Source of the DNA: JAVSMW01 sp032027005 | Lineage (GTDB): Bacteria; Bacillota; Thermincolia; Thermincolales; UBA2595 | NCBI GenBank assembly: GCA_032027005.1 | Contig: JAVSMW010000008.1 | Location: 141,855-205,854 of the forward strand | Length of the DNA stretch: 64,000 nt | Direction of reading: 5' to 3' | Shown: positions 26,032-34,205 of the stretch, piece after piece | Layout of the letters: the number at the start of each line of letters is the position of its first letter | Numbering within the stretch: the stretch's first letter is position 1 | Notes under the pieces: model-generated | Databases searched by the model: none | What the model saw: the letters and a program-made list of their open reading frames with translations, nothing else | Told to the model about the DNA's origin: nothing | Position numbers and translations under genes: made by a program

Positions 26032-27355
26032 GCACAAGCTTTTCCCGATTTAATTTGCCACTATAATTTCGCGGCAGATTATCAATAAAGTAGATTATCT
26101 GGGGACAGAATTGTCTGGGTAAATTTTCACGGCAAAAGACTTTAATCTCTTTTGCTGTTAGATCAGGATTGCTTTTAACTATCCAGGCCGCCAGTTTTTG
26201 ACCCCTGATTTTGTCATCAACACCTTTTACTGCAGCTTCGGCTACACCGGGACAACGATTTAAAATTTGTTCCACACCCTCAAGGGGAATTTTGACTCCG
26301 CCTTTATTGACAAGGTGATTTTCCCTGCCCAGCAGGTACAGATATCCTGCCGGGTCAATTCGGCCTAAATCGCCCACGGTAGCTTTTGGCCTATAAGCCG
26401 GGGCGAGGTAAGGACTAGCGGCCCAGACCAGGTTATCTTCTAAGGTTAGCTTTACACCGGGAAAAGCCCGGCCTACAGTATCCGGGTATTTCAGCAGATC
26501 TTCCCCTGTACAGAAACTTACGTGTCCCAGTTCGCTGGCCCCGTAATACTCATAAAGTTTTGCCTGCGGAAAACATTCCAGTAAGTCTTTGACTGTATCG
26601 ATATTAATTTTGGCCCCGGCACTGACGAGAGATTTTATCTGAGCAAAGGGAGCTTCAACTATTTTAAGCAAAGCACGGTAGTGGGCCGGAACCATAAAAA
26701 TGGCACTTACCTGATGTTGGACCATATCCTTCAGCCAGGTTTGCGGAAAGGTGTTGGCAGCTATAACTACTGTTCCGCCTTCATAGAGTATATGCAGGCA
26801 GCTGTTCAGATTTGCTGTGTATACCAGGGAACCGCATAAAAACAGGGTATCAGCACCGCTTAATCCAAACACTCTGCTTTGTACAGGAAAAGCACTTACC
26901 CAGCTCTGATGATCTCTCCAGATAAGTTTATGCTCTCCTGTGCTTCCGGAGCTTAAGGCACCTAAAAACAAATCTTCCGGGGTAACCTTAGTCGGATATG
27001 GCGATATTGTGTCTGGTAAACAGAATTTATCATCAATACAAAGAACTGCAGCCGATTTATTTTTGATATCCTCATAAATTGTATCCGGTATAAATGGATC
27101 TATTAATACTGCAGCGGCAGCCAATTTGGCAATGCCCAGCAAATAGCACAGCTGCTCGATAACATCACTGCATTTGACTAAGACCTTATCTCCTTTATTT
27201 ACTAACCCCGCAAGTCTAAAAGCTATGTTATCGACAATACCGGTAAGTTCCGGATAGGTCAGCTCTCTGGACCCGTTAATGATGCATTTTTTATCAGGCC
27301 GTGTTTCGGCGAGGATTTTTAGGTTGTCATAAATTAGCATTTCATCTGGCCGCAC
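26015..27355 (-). CDS. AMP-dependent acyl-CoA synthetase (YhfT-like)
   Basis: A 446-residue ANL-superfamily ligase, shorter than typical FadD. It keeps the P-loop (LSSGSTGEHKLIW), YYGASELGHVSF, GDLGRIDPAGYLYLLGR, and a C-terminal lysine motif (NYSGKLNREKL). It should activate a carboxylic acid to its CoA ester through an acyl-adenylate. The gene order (bioY, thiolase, ligase) equals B. subtilis yhfU-yhfS-yhfT, a BirA-regulated set. It overlaps the thiolase gene by 22 nt. The substrate is unknown; a link to biotin precursor supply is inferred from context. Confidence 0.82.
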   Translation of the reverse strand: MRPDEMLIYDNLKILAETRPDKKCIINGSRELTYPELTGIVDNIAFRLAGLVNKGDKVLVKCSDVIEQLCYLLGIAKLAAAAVLIDPFIPDTIYEDIKNKSAAVLCIDDKFCLPDTISPYPTKVTPEDLFLGALSSGSTGEHKLIWRDHQSWVSAFPVQSRVFGLSGADTLFLCGSLVYTANLNSCLHILYEGGTVVIAANTFPQTWLKDMVQHQVSAIFMVPAHYRALLKIVEAPFAQIKSLVSAGAKINIDTVKDLLECFPQAKLYEYYGASELGHVSFCTGEDLLKYPDTVGRAFPGVKLTLEDNLVWAASPYLAPAYRPKATVGDLGRIDPAGYLYLLGRENHLVNKGGVKIPLEGVEQILNRCPGVAEAAVKGVDDKIRGQKLAAWIVKSNPDLTAKEIKVFCRENLPRQFCPQIIYFIDNLPRNYSGKLNREKLVQKDSP

Positions 27356-28503
27356 CTTTCAATGAGAACTGATAATCCCAGGCCGCCGGCAATTCCAATC
27401 GAAGCTATCCCCAAACGCCCGCTGACCTTTTTTAAAGCAGTCAGCAAATGCAGCAAAATGACAGCTCCTGATGCTCCGTAGGGATGCCCGTAAGCGAGTG
27501 CGCCTCCCAGGATATTTACTTTATCCAGGGTTATACCTAATTCTCTGGCACAGGCCAGGATCTTAACTGCAAACGCCTCATTGATTTCAAAGGCATCTAT
27601 ATCTGTCAAATTATAATCTGTTTTTTGTATAAGTTTACGAATTGAATAAACCGGCCCCAATGGGAAAACATTAGGATCACAACCGATGATTGCACTTGCC
27701 AAAATAACAGCCTGGGGATTCAAATTGTATTTCCTGACAGCTCTTTCAGACGCCAGCAGGACGACAGCGGCTCCATCATTTTTAAAACACGCATTTCCGG
27801 CGGTAACATGGCCTCCCTTGACAAAAGCAGGGGGCATTCTTTGCAGTAATCCAAGTTTCATGCCGGGACGGATACATTCATCATTCTGAATAGTTTTCCC
27901 ATCGATTTCCAGCGGTGTTATAACATCCCGCAAAAGACCCAGACTTTCTGTATTGCCTGCCCTTCTGTGACTTTCCAGGGCTAAATTATCCATGTCAGTT
28001 CTCGAAATATTTAACAACCTGGCCAGGTTCTCGGCGCCTTCGCCCATTTCAGGATCACCTACTTTGGGTGTAGAAAAGGGGGCTCTTTCATAGAAAAGGC
28101 CTTCACCCTGAAACCGGGGATCTTGGGGGTTAAATTGTCTTCTGGGGGCCAAACTAGTACTTTCAACCCCTCCGGCCATAACAAGCTCAGCCTGGCCGGC
28201 AGCTATCTGACCTGCCGCCAGGCTCACAGCATTCAAACCGGAACCGCACTGCAAGTCGACGGTCATGCCAGCCACATGGTAAGGCCAGCCCGCTTCCAGG
28301 ATGGAAACCCGGGCAATATTACCACCAGGTCCGACTGCGTTTCCCAGTAAAACCAGATCGATATCCGATGGTGCTATCCCGAAGTTTTTTACTGTTTTAT
28401 TCATGACGAGAGCAGCCAATTGTTCAGGTAAAATATTTTTTAAGATGCCGCCGGTCTTGCCGATGGGAGTTCTTGTACCACCAACTAGAAACACCTTGTT
28501 CAT
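27334..28503 (-). CDS. Thiolase-family protein (YhfS-like) lacking one catalytic cysteine
   Basis: A 389-residue thiolase. The nucleophile is Cys86 (VDLQCGSGLNAV), with EINEAFAV and His340 (GGALAYGHPYGASGA). At the position of the acid-base cysteine (Cys378 in Zoogloea, 30 residues after the His), the sequence is ASIGIAGGLG: Gly370 replaces Cys. A normal acetyl-CoA acetyltransferase reaction is therefore doubtful. Its place between bioY and an acyl-CoA ligase matches B. subtilis yhfS. The start follows AGGCGGG. Confidence 0.82.
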   Translation of the reverse strand: MNKVFLVGGTRTPIGKTGGILKNILPEQLAALVMNKTVKNFGIAPSDIDLVLLGNAVGPGGNIARVSILEAGWPYHVAGMTVDLQCGSGLNAVSLAAGQIAAGQAELVMAGGVESTSLAPRRQFNPQDPRFQGEGLFYERAPFSTPKVGDPEMGEGAENLARLLNISRTDMDNLALESHRRAGNTESLGLLRDVITPLEIDGKTIQNDECIRPGMKLGLLQRMPPAFVKGGHVTAGNACFKNDGAAVVLLASERAVRKYNLNPQAVILASAIIGCDPNVFPLGPVYSIRKLIQKTDYNLTDIDAFEINEAFAVKILACARELGITLDKVNILGGALAYGHPYGASGAVILLHLLTALKKVSGRLGIASIGIAGGLGLSVLIERCGQMKC

Positions 28504-28511
28504 TTTCCCGC

Positions 28512-29048
28512 CTACTTTCTTAAATAAACACCAGCCTTTGCACTGACAGCAACAGCAATCACAACCTTAATGAAATCGCCGGGCAGATAAGGCAGGGCGC
28601 CAACAGCAAAGCCTTTTACCAAAGTCAGATCCATAACATGGCTCAGCCAAATTACTCCAAAAATATAGATAACAACAATTCCACCTATAATGTTTGCCAA
28701 ACCAAGGCGGAAAATGTTGTTCTCTTTACCTTTTAATAAGGCAATGATAATTGCGCCGAACAAAAAGCCGACCAGGTATCCGCCCCTAGGGCCTGCAATT
28801 ATCCCAAGTCCACCAACTCCACCCGCAAAAAAAGGCACTCCGGCCGTCCCCAGCAGGAGAAAAGCACCTAAGCTTAGTGCTGCCTGTCTTACTGTCAGCA
28901 TACTACCGGCCAGCATGACTCCAAGGGTTTGACCGGTAATGGGCACAGGGCTGAAGGGGAGGGGGATGGTGACGAAACCTAAAACATAGATAATAGATGT
29001 AAAAAGTGCCGCAAACGTGTAATCTTTGAGTTCTAATTTTTTGGACAT
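28512..29048 (-). CDS. bioY: Biotin transporter substrate-binding protein BioY
   Basis: A 178-residue membrane protein with about six hydrophobic helices. PFSPVPITGQTLGVMLAG is the BioY signature, followed by GGVGGLGIIAGPRGGYLVGF. BioY is the S-component of an ECF-type biotin importer, working with EcfAAT or alone. AAGGAGGAG precedes the ATG. It overlaps the upstream MaoC-like gene by 16 nt and lies 8 nt before the thiolase gene. A BirA-like operator ahead of the operon fits control by biotin. Confidence 0.93.
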   Translation of the reverse strand: MSKKLELKDYTFAALFTSIIYVLGFVTIPLPFSPVPITGQTLGVMLAGSMLTVRQAALSLGAFLLLGTAGVPFFAGGVGGLGIIAGPRGGYLVGFLFGAIIIALLKGKENNIFRLGLANIIGGIVVIYIFGVIWLSHVMDLTLVKGFAVGALPYLPGDFIKVVIAVAVSAKAGVYLRK

Positions 29049-29713
29049 GAGTTCTCCTCCTTAAATTCTACTTTAAAATTTACTTTTTCATCAACAATTC
29101 CACAAATATTTTTGTCCGATATATATATATTTACAGTTTCATTTATCCTGACAGGCACATAAAAACGTACATCAACATTTTCAAAAAAGCAGCCTTCAGC
29201 AGCCAGATAATCTTCTAAAATCAGTAGAATCAACATACCCTGGACTACCGGATTATCTCCGCTGTGAATAACATTTTTATCACCACTTAAGAAGGAAAAG
29301 GTTTTCACTTCATTATGTGTAAAGGAACGCCTGTATTTGGGCTCTTCTAAAAACAAGGGGTCTGTTTTTGCAGTAGCAATCTTTATTCCGGTACCTGTTT
29401 TTATCAATGTGGATGATAAGCTAACAATTTCTCCATATTCAGAGGCAGCAGAAGTGTGGCAGTTGATTAGATTGGCCTTTGTTTTTATGATTTCACCCTG
29501 TAAGAATAATTCCTGATTAACTAAAGGCAGACTTCTAACCTGGAGTTTTTGTCTTGCCAAATAATAACCCTGAGGGGTAACATCATTTAAAGTGCTTAAA
29601 GCCAGTGCCGCCGCAATTGTGGAGGGGATTTTTCCCTGCCAATCGTGATTTAAGTTAAAAGCATTGCGCCAATCCAAAAATATTTGATTAACCAAATTCA
29701 CAAACTTTTGCAT
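29033..29713 (-). CDS. Hot-dog-fold MaoC-like hydratase or thioesterase
   Basis: A 226-residue protein whose second half resembles the MaoC / R-specific enoyl-CoA hydratase motif (FTHNEVKTFSFLSGDKNVIHSG, with GMLIL later); the first half looks like a second, degenerate hot-dog unit (RSLPLVNQELFLQGEI). Enoyl-CoA hydration is the family activity; substrate is unknown. The ATG at 29713 follows AGAAGGAGG by 6 nt; an upstream in-frame ATG has no such site and lies inside the promoter. It is the first gene of the BirA-like-controlled operon. Confidence 0.6.
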   Translation of the reverse strand: MQKFVNLVNQIFLDWRNAFNLNHDWQGKIPSTIAAALALSTLNDVTPQGYYLARQKLQVRSLPLVNQELFLQGEIIKTKANLINCHTSAASEYGEIVSLSSTLIKTGTGIKIATAKTDPLFLEEPKYRRSFTHNEVKTFSFLSGDKNVIHSGDNPVVQGMLILLILEDYLAAEGCFFENVDVRFYVPVRINETVNIYISDKNICGIVDEKVNFKVEFKEENSCPKN

Positions 29714-29735
29714 GCTGAACCTCCTTCTGAATGAA

Positions 29736-29788
29736 ATTTTAACAATAGAGCACAACATTGTCAACTATTAAATCGAAGAGGTTAACAA
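29736..29788 (-). promoter_or_regulatory. BirA-like operator over a sigma-A promoter
   Basis: On the minus strand TTGACA (29759-29764) and TAAAAT (29736-29741) are spaced 17 nt. The -35 box lies inside one arm of an inverted repeat, TTGTCAACT-N13-GGTTAACAA on the plus strand (29758-29788), close to the BirA box TTGTTAACC...GGTTAACAA. The spacer is a little shorter than I recall for characterised sites (14-16), so this is a strong but not perfect match. BirA-biotinyl-AMP binding would block the promoter. Confidence 0.65.
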
Positions 29789-29972
29789 TAACCTGGAGGA
29801 GAAAAAATCCACTAGAGGCTATCATAACCTGGAAGAGAAAAAATCAACTAGAAGTTTAGTTGTGGAGTTTTGACTCCATTGGATAAATGTCTGTTCATGC
29901 AATTTTTATCGCATAAACGAGCCTTATTTAAGAAGCTAAACCCCACAGCAAGTGGGGTTCTATTTTTTTTTC
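29789..29972 (+). other. Non-coding stretch with direct repeats and a strong terminator
   Basis: Two imperfect copies of ATAACCTGGAGGAGAAAAAA (about 29786-29855) are followed by GGAGT/ACTCC and then by a terminator at 29939-29972 (AACCCCAC/GTGGGGTT, long T-run). No plus-strand gene precedes it, so a short transcript or an spmA leader is possible. No promoter was identified. Confidence 0.4.
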
Positions 29973-30037
29973 AATCCTCATAGTAATTCAATATAATATG
30001 GATGAGCAATGTTATGCCGGTTAAGGCGGTGAGTTGA

Positions 30038-30634
30038 TTGGTCAACATTATCTGGGTTGGAATGCTCTTAATTGGAATTATTGTGGCAGCTATCAATGGC
30101 AACATCGAGGCTGTTACCACTGCCGCTTTAAAAGGAGCGCAGACTGCCGTGGACTTCGCTCTGGCGCTGATTGCCATTATGGCTTTTTGGCTGGGTATCA
30201 TGAAGGTAGCCGAAGAAGCGGGATTGGTCCGAATGCTGTCTAAGTTAATGAAGCCCCTGACTACCTTTTTATTCCCGAGCGTACCCAGGGATCATCCGGC
30301 CATGGGTGCCATTATAATGAATCTGAGCGCAAATATTCTTGGCCTGGGTAATGCTGCCACCCCAATGGGATTGATTGCGATGAAAGAATTGCAGAAACTG
30401 AACCGGGCCAATCCCGGCACGGCCAGTGAGGCTATGTGTACATTTCTGGCACTGAACACTTCCTGTATTACCATAATCCCGGCCACGGTTATCGGGATCA
30501 GGATTAAAGCCGAATCGCTCAATGCCACTGAGATCGTGGGCACTACAATTTTTGCCACTGCTGTTGCCATGACGGTGGCCATAATTGTGGACCGGATATT
30601 ACGGCGAATCTATGGCTGCAGGAAATGGAGGTAA
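30038..30634 (+). CDS. spmA: Spore maturation protein A
   Basis: A 198-residue membrane protein of the nucleoside-transporter/Gate family: NGNIEAVTTAALKGAQTAVD, FPSVPRDHPAMGAIIMNLSAN, LGLGNAATPMGLIAMKEL and FLALNTSCITIIPATVIGIR are SpmA signatures. SpmA and SpmB are needed for full spore core dehydration. The TTG start at 30038 follows AAGGCGGTGAG. It overlaps or abuts spmB. In B. subtilis the order dacF-spmA-spmB-rluB is found; here only dacF is missing. Confidence 0.93.
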   Translation: MVNIIWVGMLLIGIIVAAINGNIEAVTTAALKGAQTAVDFALALIAIMAFWLGIMKVAEEAGLVRMLSKLMKPLTTFLFPSVPRDHPAMGAIIMNLSANILGLGNAATPMGLIAMKELQKLNRANPGTASEAMCTFLALNTSCITIIPATVIGIRIKAESLNATEIVGTTIFATAVAMTVAIIVDRILRRIYGCRKWR

Positions 30635-30639
30635 GCCTT

Positions 30640-31173
30640 GTGTTAGAGATTGTATCACTGGCTGCCAAATGGGCAATTCCTTTTATTCTTTTTACAGTTA
30701 CCCTGCTGGCCTTTGTCAGAAAGGTCAATGTCTATGAAAAGTTTATCCGGGGAGCAGAAGAAGGATTTGCAACTGCCATCAAAACTATCCCCTTTCTGGT
30801 GGCTATGTTTGTAGCCATCAGTGTCTTTCGCGCTTCAGGGGCTATGGACTTATTTGTTCGGGCCCTGGCACCGGTTACCGGTTTATTCGGAATACCGGCA
30901 GAAATCCTTCCCTTGGGTATTATGCGCCCCCTTTCCGGTGGAGGGGCCCTGGGAATAACGGCGGAATTAATTCAAACCTATGGTCCGGACAGCTTTATCG
31001 GACGGTTGGCCTCAACTTTGCAAGGGAGCACTGATACAACGTTTTTTGTGCTGACCCTGTATTTTGGGTCGGTAGGGGTTAGCCGGTACCGCTACGCTGT
31101 GGTTTCGGGGTTATCAGCAGATATTACGGGGTTTATTGCTTCCGTGTTTATTTGTAATCTTGTGTTTAGGTAA
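30640..31173 (+). CDS. spmB: Spore maturation protein B
   Basis: A 177-residue integral membrane protein: YEKFIRGAEEGFATAIKTIPFLVAM-like core, PLGIMRPLSGGGALG, GSTDTTFFVLTLYFGSVG and a hydrophobic C-terminus. It partners SpmA in spore core dehydration. GTG at 30640 is preferred because GGAGGT lies 7 nt upstream; an ATG at 30625 overlaps that site. Confidence 0.92.
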   Translation: MLEIVSLAAKWAIPFILFTVTLLAFVRKVNVYEKFIRGAEEGFATAIKTIPFLVAMFVAISVFRASGAMDLFVRALAPVTGLFGIPAEILPLGIMRPLSGGGALGITAELIQTYGPDSFIGRLASTLQGSTDTTFFVLTLYFGSVGVSRYRYAVVSGLSADITGFIASVFICNLVFR

Positions 31174-31228
31174 AAATATGGCTTGAGCTAAAATGACTAT
31201 TTAAAACATTGAGTTTTCATACTGCCGT

Positions 31229-31503
31229 GCAAGTAAGACCGTTTGCTCCGGTTTTCCAGGGCGGCATCTAGTCATCTAGCTGTAAAACTACGGCAGCAAG
31301 CCGACGTCCCCGAACTTGACGGCTCATTGGGCATTCCTTATGAGATGGCCGCCTCACGTTTCACGATTACAGCCAGTGAAACTTACCGGCTGCCTTCGCC
31401 ATCTTCGGACATACGGGGACTCTTCGGCTTGCTGCTCTCCGCTTTACAGCAAGATTCCTGACAATGCCGCCCTAGGAAAACCTGCGCAAACGGTCTTACT
31501 TGC
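31229..31503 (+). repeat. 275-bp palindromic structured element, intact copy
   Basis: The two ends are near-perfect 39-40 nt inverted repeats beginning GCAAGTAAGACCGTTTGC. The homology continues inward (TAGCTGTAAA...GCAGCAAGCCGA against TCGGCTTGCTGC...TTTACAGCAAG), so most of the element folds on itself around a loop of about 100 nt. A diverged copy in inverse orientation is at 14078-14453. Neither copy has a convincing gene. It may be a MITE-like element or a structured RNA of unknown role. Confidence 0.75.
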
Positions 31504-31654
31504 TTCAACCGAATGAAACCCAATATTTTATAAATACTTATAGGGCCAATTTTTGCATAAATTAAGGTTTTCCGGTATAATAAGGAAGATAAACCGGGGT
31601 ATTGGATAAATCCCTTTAAATTAAAGAGTGATAGATGACAAGGACGGTAGATAG

Positions 31655-32398
31655 ATGGAGCGTTTACAGAAGTATTTAGCGCATGCGGGGATTGCTTCTC
31701 GCAGGACCTGTGAGGAAATTATCACGGCTGGCAGGGTCAAAGTGAATGGCCAGGTTGTCCGCGAAATGGGTGTGAAAATTGATCCTGAAAAAGATGTGAT
31801 TGAAGTTAATGGTAAGAAAATAGAAGAAAAAGAGGAGAAAATCTACCTCTTGTTGAACAAGCCCGAGGGGTATGTGACGACATTGAGAGATCCTCAGGGC
31901 AGGCCCAAGGTTACAGATTTAGTCAAGGATGTTGCCGAAAGGGTTTACCCGGTGGGCAGGCTGGATTTTGACACAGAAGGGCTCCTGATTCTAACCAATG
32001 ATGGGGAGATTACTTATGGGTTAACCCACCCCAAGCACCAGATTGGCAAAACGTATATCGCCCTGGTCAAGGGCTCGCCAGATAAAGATAAAATTAAGCG
32101 CTTCCAAAAAGGGCTGCGCCTGGCCGACGGGCCGACGGCACCGGCAAAAGTGAAATTCTTAAAGAAACAGGGCAGCAATGCTCTGCTGGAAATCACTATT
32201 TATGAGGGACGAAACAGGCAGGTCAGACGAATGTGTGAAACCATCGGTCATCCGGTTATGCATTTAAAGCGGGTCTCAATGGGGTTCTTAAACCTGGACA
32301 AGCTCGAAACAGGATCTTATAGATCTTTGACGAAAACTGAGGTCAAGAAATTGAAGGAACTGGTGGCGAAGACGGAAATGCCCGGGAAGACGAAGTGA
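31655..32398 (+). CDS. rluB: 23S rRNA pseudouridine synthase B family
   Basis: A 247-residue RsuA/RluB-type enzyme. An S4 RNA-binding domain (residues 1-60: RLQKYLAHAGIASRRTCEE) precedes the catalytic domain with GRLDFDTEGLLILTNDG, whose Asp is the nucleophile, and GRNRQVRRMCETIGHPV. It makes pseudouridine in large-subunit rRNA. It follows spmAB as ypuL/rluB does in B. subtilis, although the structured repeat has expanded the gap. Confidence 0.9.
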   Translation: MERLQKYLAHAGIASRRTCEEIITAGRVKVNGQVVREMGVKIDPEKDVIEVNGKKIEEKEEKIYLLLNKPEGYVTTLRDPQGRPKVTDLVKDVAERVYPVGRLDFDTEGLLILTNDGEITYGLTHPKHQIGKTYIALVKGSPDKDKIKRFQKGLRLADGPTAPAKVKFLKKQGSNALLEITIYEGRNRQVRRMCETIGHPVMHLKRVSMGFLNLDKLETGSYRSLTKTEVKKLKELVAKTEMPGKTK

Positions 32399-32539
32399 GT
32401 AGGACGGCAATTTTCAGCTAATTTACTAAGAGCAATTGGATCATTTTGATTACCAGAAAAGTTAGCTGGAAAGACTTTAGGCATTAAGAAATCTTTTGGT
32501 TTACCAAGTTAAATCAAGAGCTTACTGCCTAATTTCTTT

Positions 32540-32845
32540 TTAAGACCTTTTTGTATCCCGGTCATACTCTGCCACAGGAAAACCGTTTTGCTGATTTTTG
32601 GCGATTTCGCGCTGTACGGCGGCAGTGAACGCGGTTGAAACGTCTTCTGAAGATAGGCCTGCGCCAAAGCCGGAACGCTTCGCACTGACGGCAAAAGGAA
32701 TGGCGTCTTCGTTCACGGCTTTTCGAAGAAAGATATTAAGCGCAGTGCTCATGTTCATACCAAGGCGATTAAACAAGTTTTCTGCACGTTCTTTTAAATT
32801 TTTATCGACGCGGATTGTTATTTGTACATCGCTTTGTGTTTTCAT
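32540..32845 (-). CDS. RelB/DinJ-family antitoxin, no toxin beside it
   Basis: A 101-residue protein with a ribbon-helix-helix N-terminus (VQITIRVDKNLKERAENLFNRLG, then MSTALNIFLRKAV) typical of RelB/DinJ. Such antitoxins neutralise YafQ/RelE-type mRNA interferases and repress their own operon. AAAGGAG precedes the ATG. Downstream (toward 32400) there is no toxin gene, so it is either orphaned or a regulator on its own. Confidence 0.75.
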   Translation of the reverse strand: MKTQSDVQITIRVDKNLKERAENLFNRLGMNMSTALNIFLRKAVNEDAIPFAVSAKRSGFGAGLSSEDVSTAFTAAVQREIAKNQQNGFPVAEYDRDTKRS

Positions 32846-32989
32846 AGTTGATAGTCTCCTTTAATTGTGTTGTTCTACTAATATTATATGATTATCATTG
32901 TCGAAAAGTCAACAAATATACATCGGTTGTATGCAATTGTGTTATTGTTGCCGTGAGTTTAAAATATTGACCATGCCCAATTTGCCGGA

Positions 32990-33140
32990 CATACATAAGT
33001 TAGGTGTAATAACAACATATGAGTTGAAAGGCTCACGTCAGGTCTGAAAGGGGCGACAAGGGCCTTCCGAACGACACCTCTGAAATGAGCGCGGAAGTCC
33101 CTTATCTATCTCGATCCTCCCGACGGGGAAAAGCTAACCT
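32990..33140 (+). other. Possible degenerate group II intron 3' end
   Basis: TATGAGTTGAAAGGCTCACGT (about 33017-33037) followed by GGTCTGAAAGGGG resembles domain V of bacterial group II introns (a hairpin with a GAAA tetraloop receptor arm and a trailing GGTTCTGAGAGG). CTTATCTATCTCGAT follows at about 33095-33110. The conserved AGC-containing base of domain V is lost and no maturase is present, so if correct it is a remnant. Confidence 0.3.
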
Positions 33141-33179
33141 TAAAGGTTTGCAGAGCAGCGTCCCCACTTGATTTGTGTT

Positions 33180-34070
33180 CTAAATCATTTCAATTTCGCC
33201 ATAACCGACTCTGAGCAGGAAGCCTGTTTGGCCGGTGCTCACTACCTGGACCTGATCCCATTCAGCCAGACCGCCTGGAGGCATTTCTTCTCCGGTGGGG
33301 CTGGGGATATTCCATCTTGTGACGATCACCTCGGTTCCCTGAGGAAGTAATGCCGCAGTTGAATTCAGAAAAGGTTCAACTGCCAGGTATGTTTCAGCAG
33401 TAGTAAGGTGAACTCGCTTTTGTCCGCGTGCTGCCAGGTCAATGCGGCGTAGGGCGAGTTCAGCCATAGCTGCGACTGTATTTGTGTCATTCAGGGATTT
33501 TCTGAGGGCTGTCCTGACTGTCCTGTTTAAAGCAAGCCTGCCCAAGCTGATAACGGCATACAATCGCACCGTTTCACAGGTGTTTTTCAGTAAATCCAAC
33601 AGACAAGGAACTGCTGTTCGACCGAGGGCAGTCCACTGGAAGGAACCAATGTAGAAAATATTGTGGATTTGCAGGGAGTTCAGGGTGTCACATTGCCTGC
33701 CGGCATTTACCCAAGCAGTTCTTAGCTCATTTGCGTCAGGGATTTCCGGTCCGATTAGAAGTTCAACACCGGAAAACAAAATATTGGGATTAAACATCTG
33801 ATTGATAGCAGCTAGCACCTGAATTGTAGTGTTGAATTGTCCTGCCAGGCAGTACAAGGTATCACCCGGGAGAACCACATAATACGGGCCGCCTCCTGCT
33901 TTAGGCAGCTCAAGACCCGGCGTGGGAATTATCAGGGGCTGGTCAATAAAAATCAGGTTTGGGTTGCAAATGACATTAGCCTTAAGCAGATCTTCCACTG
34001 TTACACCAAAGCGTGTGGCTATTTCGTACAGGGTATCACCAGGCTGTACATAATAAAGATTTTGGGGCAT
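33180..34070 (-). CDS. LysM protein with HEAT-like and SH3-like parts
   Basis: A 296-residue protein. Two LysM domains occupy residues 4-50 (YYVQPGDTLYEIATRFGVT) and 63-110 (YYVVLPGDTLYCLAGQFNTT). A helical HEAT-like stretch follows (about 145-215: AVPCLLDLLKNTCETVRLYAVISLGRLAL), then an SH3b-like C-terminus ending TGFLLRVGYGEIEMI. There is no signal peptide. LysM proteins without signal peptides in spore formers often sit in the spore coat or cortex, which is the likeliest location. AGAGGAGGAC precedes the ATG. Confidence 0.7.
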   Translation of the reverse strand: MPQNLYYVQPGDTLYEIATRFGVTVEDLLKANVICNPNLIFIDQPLIIPTPGLELPKAGGGPYYVVLPGDTLYCLAGQFNTTIQVLAAINQMFNPNILFSGVELLIGPEIPDANELRTAWVNAGRQCDTLNSLQIHNIFYIGSFQWTALGRTAVPCLLDLLKNTCETVRLYAVISLGRLALNRTVRTALRKSLNDTNTVAAMAELALRRIDLAARGQKRVHLTTAETYLAVEPFLNSTAALLPQGTEVIVTRWNIPSPTGEEMPPGGLAEWDQVQVVSTGQTGFLLRVGYGEIEMI

Positions 34071-34138
34071 CGTTTTGTCCTCCTCTCTTTAGGACTATTT
34101 TATTCACGAGCTAAAGAGAGTGTTCATCCAAAAAGAAA

Positions 34139-34184
34139 TCGCAGAGGAAAAAGGTGCAGAGTAAAATCTACTGCGCCTTTGTGT
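34139..34184. repeat. Dispersed CGCAGAG-type repeat with hairpin
   Basis: TCGCAGAGG, then GGTGCAG pairing with CTGCGCC (7 bp with a G-U pair). It lies between two minus-strand genes. Confidence 0.45.
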
Positions 34185-34205
34185 TATCTGCTTATTTTTT
34201 AATGT

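Noticed and set aside
31243..31461. Open frames inside the two foldback repeats (also 13928-14152), whose translations resemble each other
   Set aside because: The similarity comes from the repeated DNA, the frames differ in length and orientation, and none has a ribosome site.
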